The translations under genes were made by a program, and so were the position numbers. This document shows positions 22,907 to 23,832 of a stretch of 23,832 nucleotides of DNA, piece by piece. Source of the DNA: an uncultured Bacilli bacterium (GTDB lineage: Bacteria > Bacillota_I > Bacilli_A > RF39 > UBA660); assembly GCA_910587745.1 (NCBI GenBank), contig CAJUNE010000021.1, positions 1 through 23,832 on the forward strand, in the 5' to 3' direction. The notes beneath the pieces are model-generated. The model was not told the origin of the DNA. It worked only from the letters and a program-made list of their open reading frames with translations, and did not search any database. Each line of letters begins with the position of its first letter. Within the stretch, counting starts at the first letter, position 1.

Positions 22907-22935
22907 ATTATATAGATAAAAATTTCATTTGTCTA
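22907..22935 (-). promoter_or_regulatory. lon promoter with inverted repeat
   Basis: On the - strand the -35 TAGACA (22930-22935), a 17-base spacer and the -10 TATAAT (22907-22912) are seen. TTGTC / GACAA (22944-22948 with 22929-22933), an inverted pair 10 bases apart, overlaps the -35 and may be an operator. The predicted leader runs about 127 bases to the lon start and shows no convincing small gene. Confidence 0.7.
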
Positions 22936-22983
22936 CCTAATTTGACAATTTTTTTAAACTTTTTAACTGCCAAATTTTTACTG

Positions 22984-23832
22984 TTATTTTTTAGCCTTTT
23001 TTTCTTTGAAAGCTCTTGTAAATTTAGGCCAAATACCAACTTTATTGTGAGTATGTTCTGGTAGCTGATATATGTCATGTCCTGGATATTCATTTCCTTC
23101 AACTAATACTGGTCCTTTATTGCTAAAACAAACGTCCCAACCAATGTAACGCATTTCAGGTATTTTAAAACTGGCTTTCTTTACTAAATCTAAAGCTTCT
23201 TTCCAATTTGGAAATTCAAAACCTTTTATCTTATAATTAGTCGCAGGATGACATTCGTATAAATTTTTATTTTTATCAATTGCTTTGTCTATTACAATTC
23301 CTTTTTCTTCGTCAACTGGAGCTACCATGCCACCACTATTAAAATTATCTACATACTTGCCATTTCCAATTCTAAAATAAGCGCATATAACATGAGGAGT
23401 ATTATTGTCATCTAAAATAGTAACAATTCGCACTGTATTAATTGATCCATCATATATTTTGTTTACTTCCTTGCATTGAACTATTAACTCTTCTAATTCA
23501 TAGTTCATACCATCACTCGTTAAATAATCTATTATTTCATCTAAGTTATTATAATCGTCAGCATTTATTTTTTCTATCCCTTTACCACATGTGCCAGAAA
23601 CAGGCTTGGCCATAAATACTTTGTGTTTTTTTATAAAGTTTTTTAATTCTTCTTTTGATGAAGAATTTACTTCAATAAAGTCTCTTTTGACAAATTCTTC
23701 AAAAGTTTTGTTGAATTCGACTTTGTTGCGAAATATATGATTATATTCTTGGTTATTATATTTCTTTACTAAATCATTATTTCTACCTCTTGTTATGTAA
23801 GTATCCCTTTCTTCGTCGCTTAAATTATACAT
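22984..23832 (-). CDS. ATP-grasp enzyme, sugar-transfer-associated type (5' end not certain)
   Basis: The frame is open to the window edge, where it begins with an ATG at 23832; the true start may lie outside. The visible 282 residues show ATP-grasp features: VFMAKPVSGTCGKGIEKI (nucleotide-binding loop), EELIVQCKEVNKIY, an SINTVRIVTI segment, NFNSGGMVAPVD, and a metal-binding end RYIGWDVCFSNKGPVLVEGNEYPGHD. This pattern resembles the 'sugar-transfer associated ATP-grasp' family, found in surface-polysaccharide loci, and more distantly YheC/YheD spore-coat ATP-grasps. The substrate is unknown. It lies upstream of lon with a 210-base gap that contains the lon promoter. No clear terminator was seen after its stop. 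Confidence 0.78.
   Translation of the reverse strand: MYNLSDEERDTYITRGRNNDLVKKYNNQEYNHIFRNKVEFNKTFEEFVKRDFIEVNSSSKEELKNFIKKHKVFMAKPVSGTCGKGIEKINADDYNNLDEIIDYLTSDGMNYELEELIVQCKEVNKIYDGSINTVRIVTILDDNNTPHVICAYFRIGNGKYVDNFNSGGMVAPVDEEKGIVIDKAIDKNKNLYECHPATNYKIKGFEFPNWKEALDLVKKASFKIPEMRYIGWDVCFSNKGPVLVEGNEYPGHDIYQLPEHTHNKVGIWPKFTRAFKEKKAKK

Noticed and set aside
22929..22954. CtsR operator in front of lon
   Set aside because: Only partial GTCAAA / GACAAA resemblance with wrong spacing and orientation for the CtsR tandem heptad.
22648..23064. 138-codon open frame on + strand, Phe/Leu/Ser-rich
   Set aside because: It overlaps the lon start, the lon promoter and the end of the ATP-grasp gene in antisense, has no ribosome site, and its composition is what antisense AT-rich sequence gives.
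1..23832. Mollicutes code (TGA = Trp)
   Set aside because: TGA ends tcdA and rarA at the expected protein ends, Trp is TGG throughout, and wall genes are present.
1..23832. CRISPR arrays, insertion sequences, prophage, tRNA or rRNA genes
   Set aside because: No regularly spaced direct repeats, no transposase or phage structural genes, and no tRNA- or rRNA-like sequence were seen; the Xer gene is best explained by dif.

Overview
The window is AT-rich, tightly packed Firmicutes-type chromosome. Shine-Dalgarno sequences are AAGGAG or GGTGAT, promoters are mostly of the extended -10 form TGnTATAAT, and terminators are intrinsic. It carries cell-wall genes (ftsW-like, ddl, murF), so this is a walled bacterium and not a wall-less mollicute. 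TGA is used as a stop (tcdA, rarA) and TGG encodes Trp, so the standard bacterial code applies. Gene content and streamlining resemble uncultured gut Bacilli of the RF39/Erysipelotrichia/Mollicutes-related type; this placement is inference.

Layout. Positions 1-7980 (all +): 5'-truncated gatA, gatB, a SEDS glycosyltransferase (ftsW-like), ackA overlapping nrnA, and a HerA-like HAS-barrel ATPase. Positions 8035-8226: a structured RNA that I identify as the 6S RNA candidate, directly upstream of tcdA. tcdA converges on gpsA, which is translationally coupled behind rarA. rarA and a XerC/D tyrosine recombinase are transcribed divergently from two back-to-back extended -10 promoters. A 45-codon Asn/Ser/Arg-rich gene (-) and a ZIP metal transporter follow.

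Positions 13082-13522 are a 440-bp AT-rich gap holding a very good match to the Firmicutes dif site (13151-13178). To the right of it every main gene is on the - strand: a Cys-rich membrane-anchored protein, an HTH regulator, mnmA, an orphan receiver protein, a SpoIIM-like membrane protein, ddl, murF, lon and a 5'-truncated ATP-grasp enzyme. The one + strand exception is a 31-residue membrane miniprotein. Genes to the left are mainly + and genes to the right are -, so transcription converges on the dif candidate. This is the layout expected at a chromosome-dimer-resolution site at the replication terminus, with the Xer gene about 1.1 kb away.

Functional threads: tRNA and translation (gatAB, mnmA, tcdA), wall synthesis (ftsW-like, ddl, murF), genome maintenance (rarA, xer, dif, HerA-like), energy and lipid precursors (ackA, gpsA), and RNA/protein turnover or global control (nrnA, lon, 6S RNA). 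The less-described parts are the HTH/Cys-rich membrane pair beside dif, the two miniprotein genes, the lone HerA-like ATPase and the nested alternative hairpins at 17659-17750.
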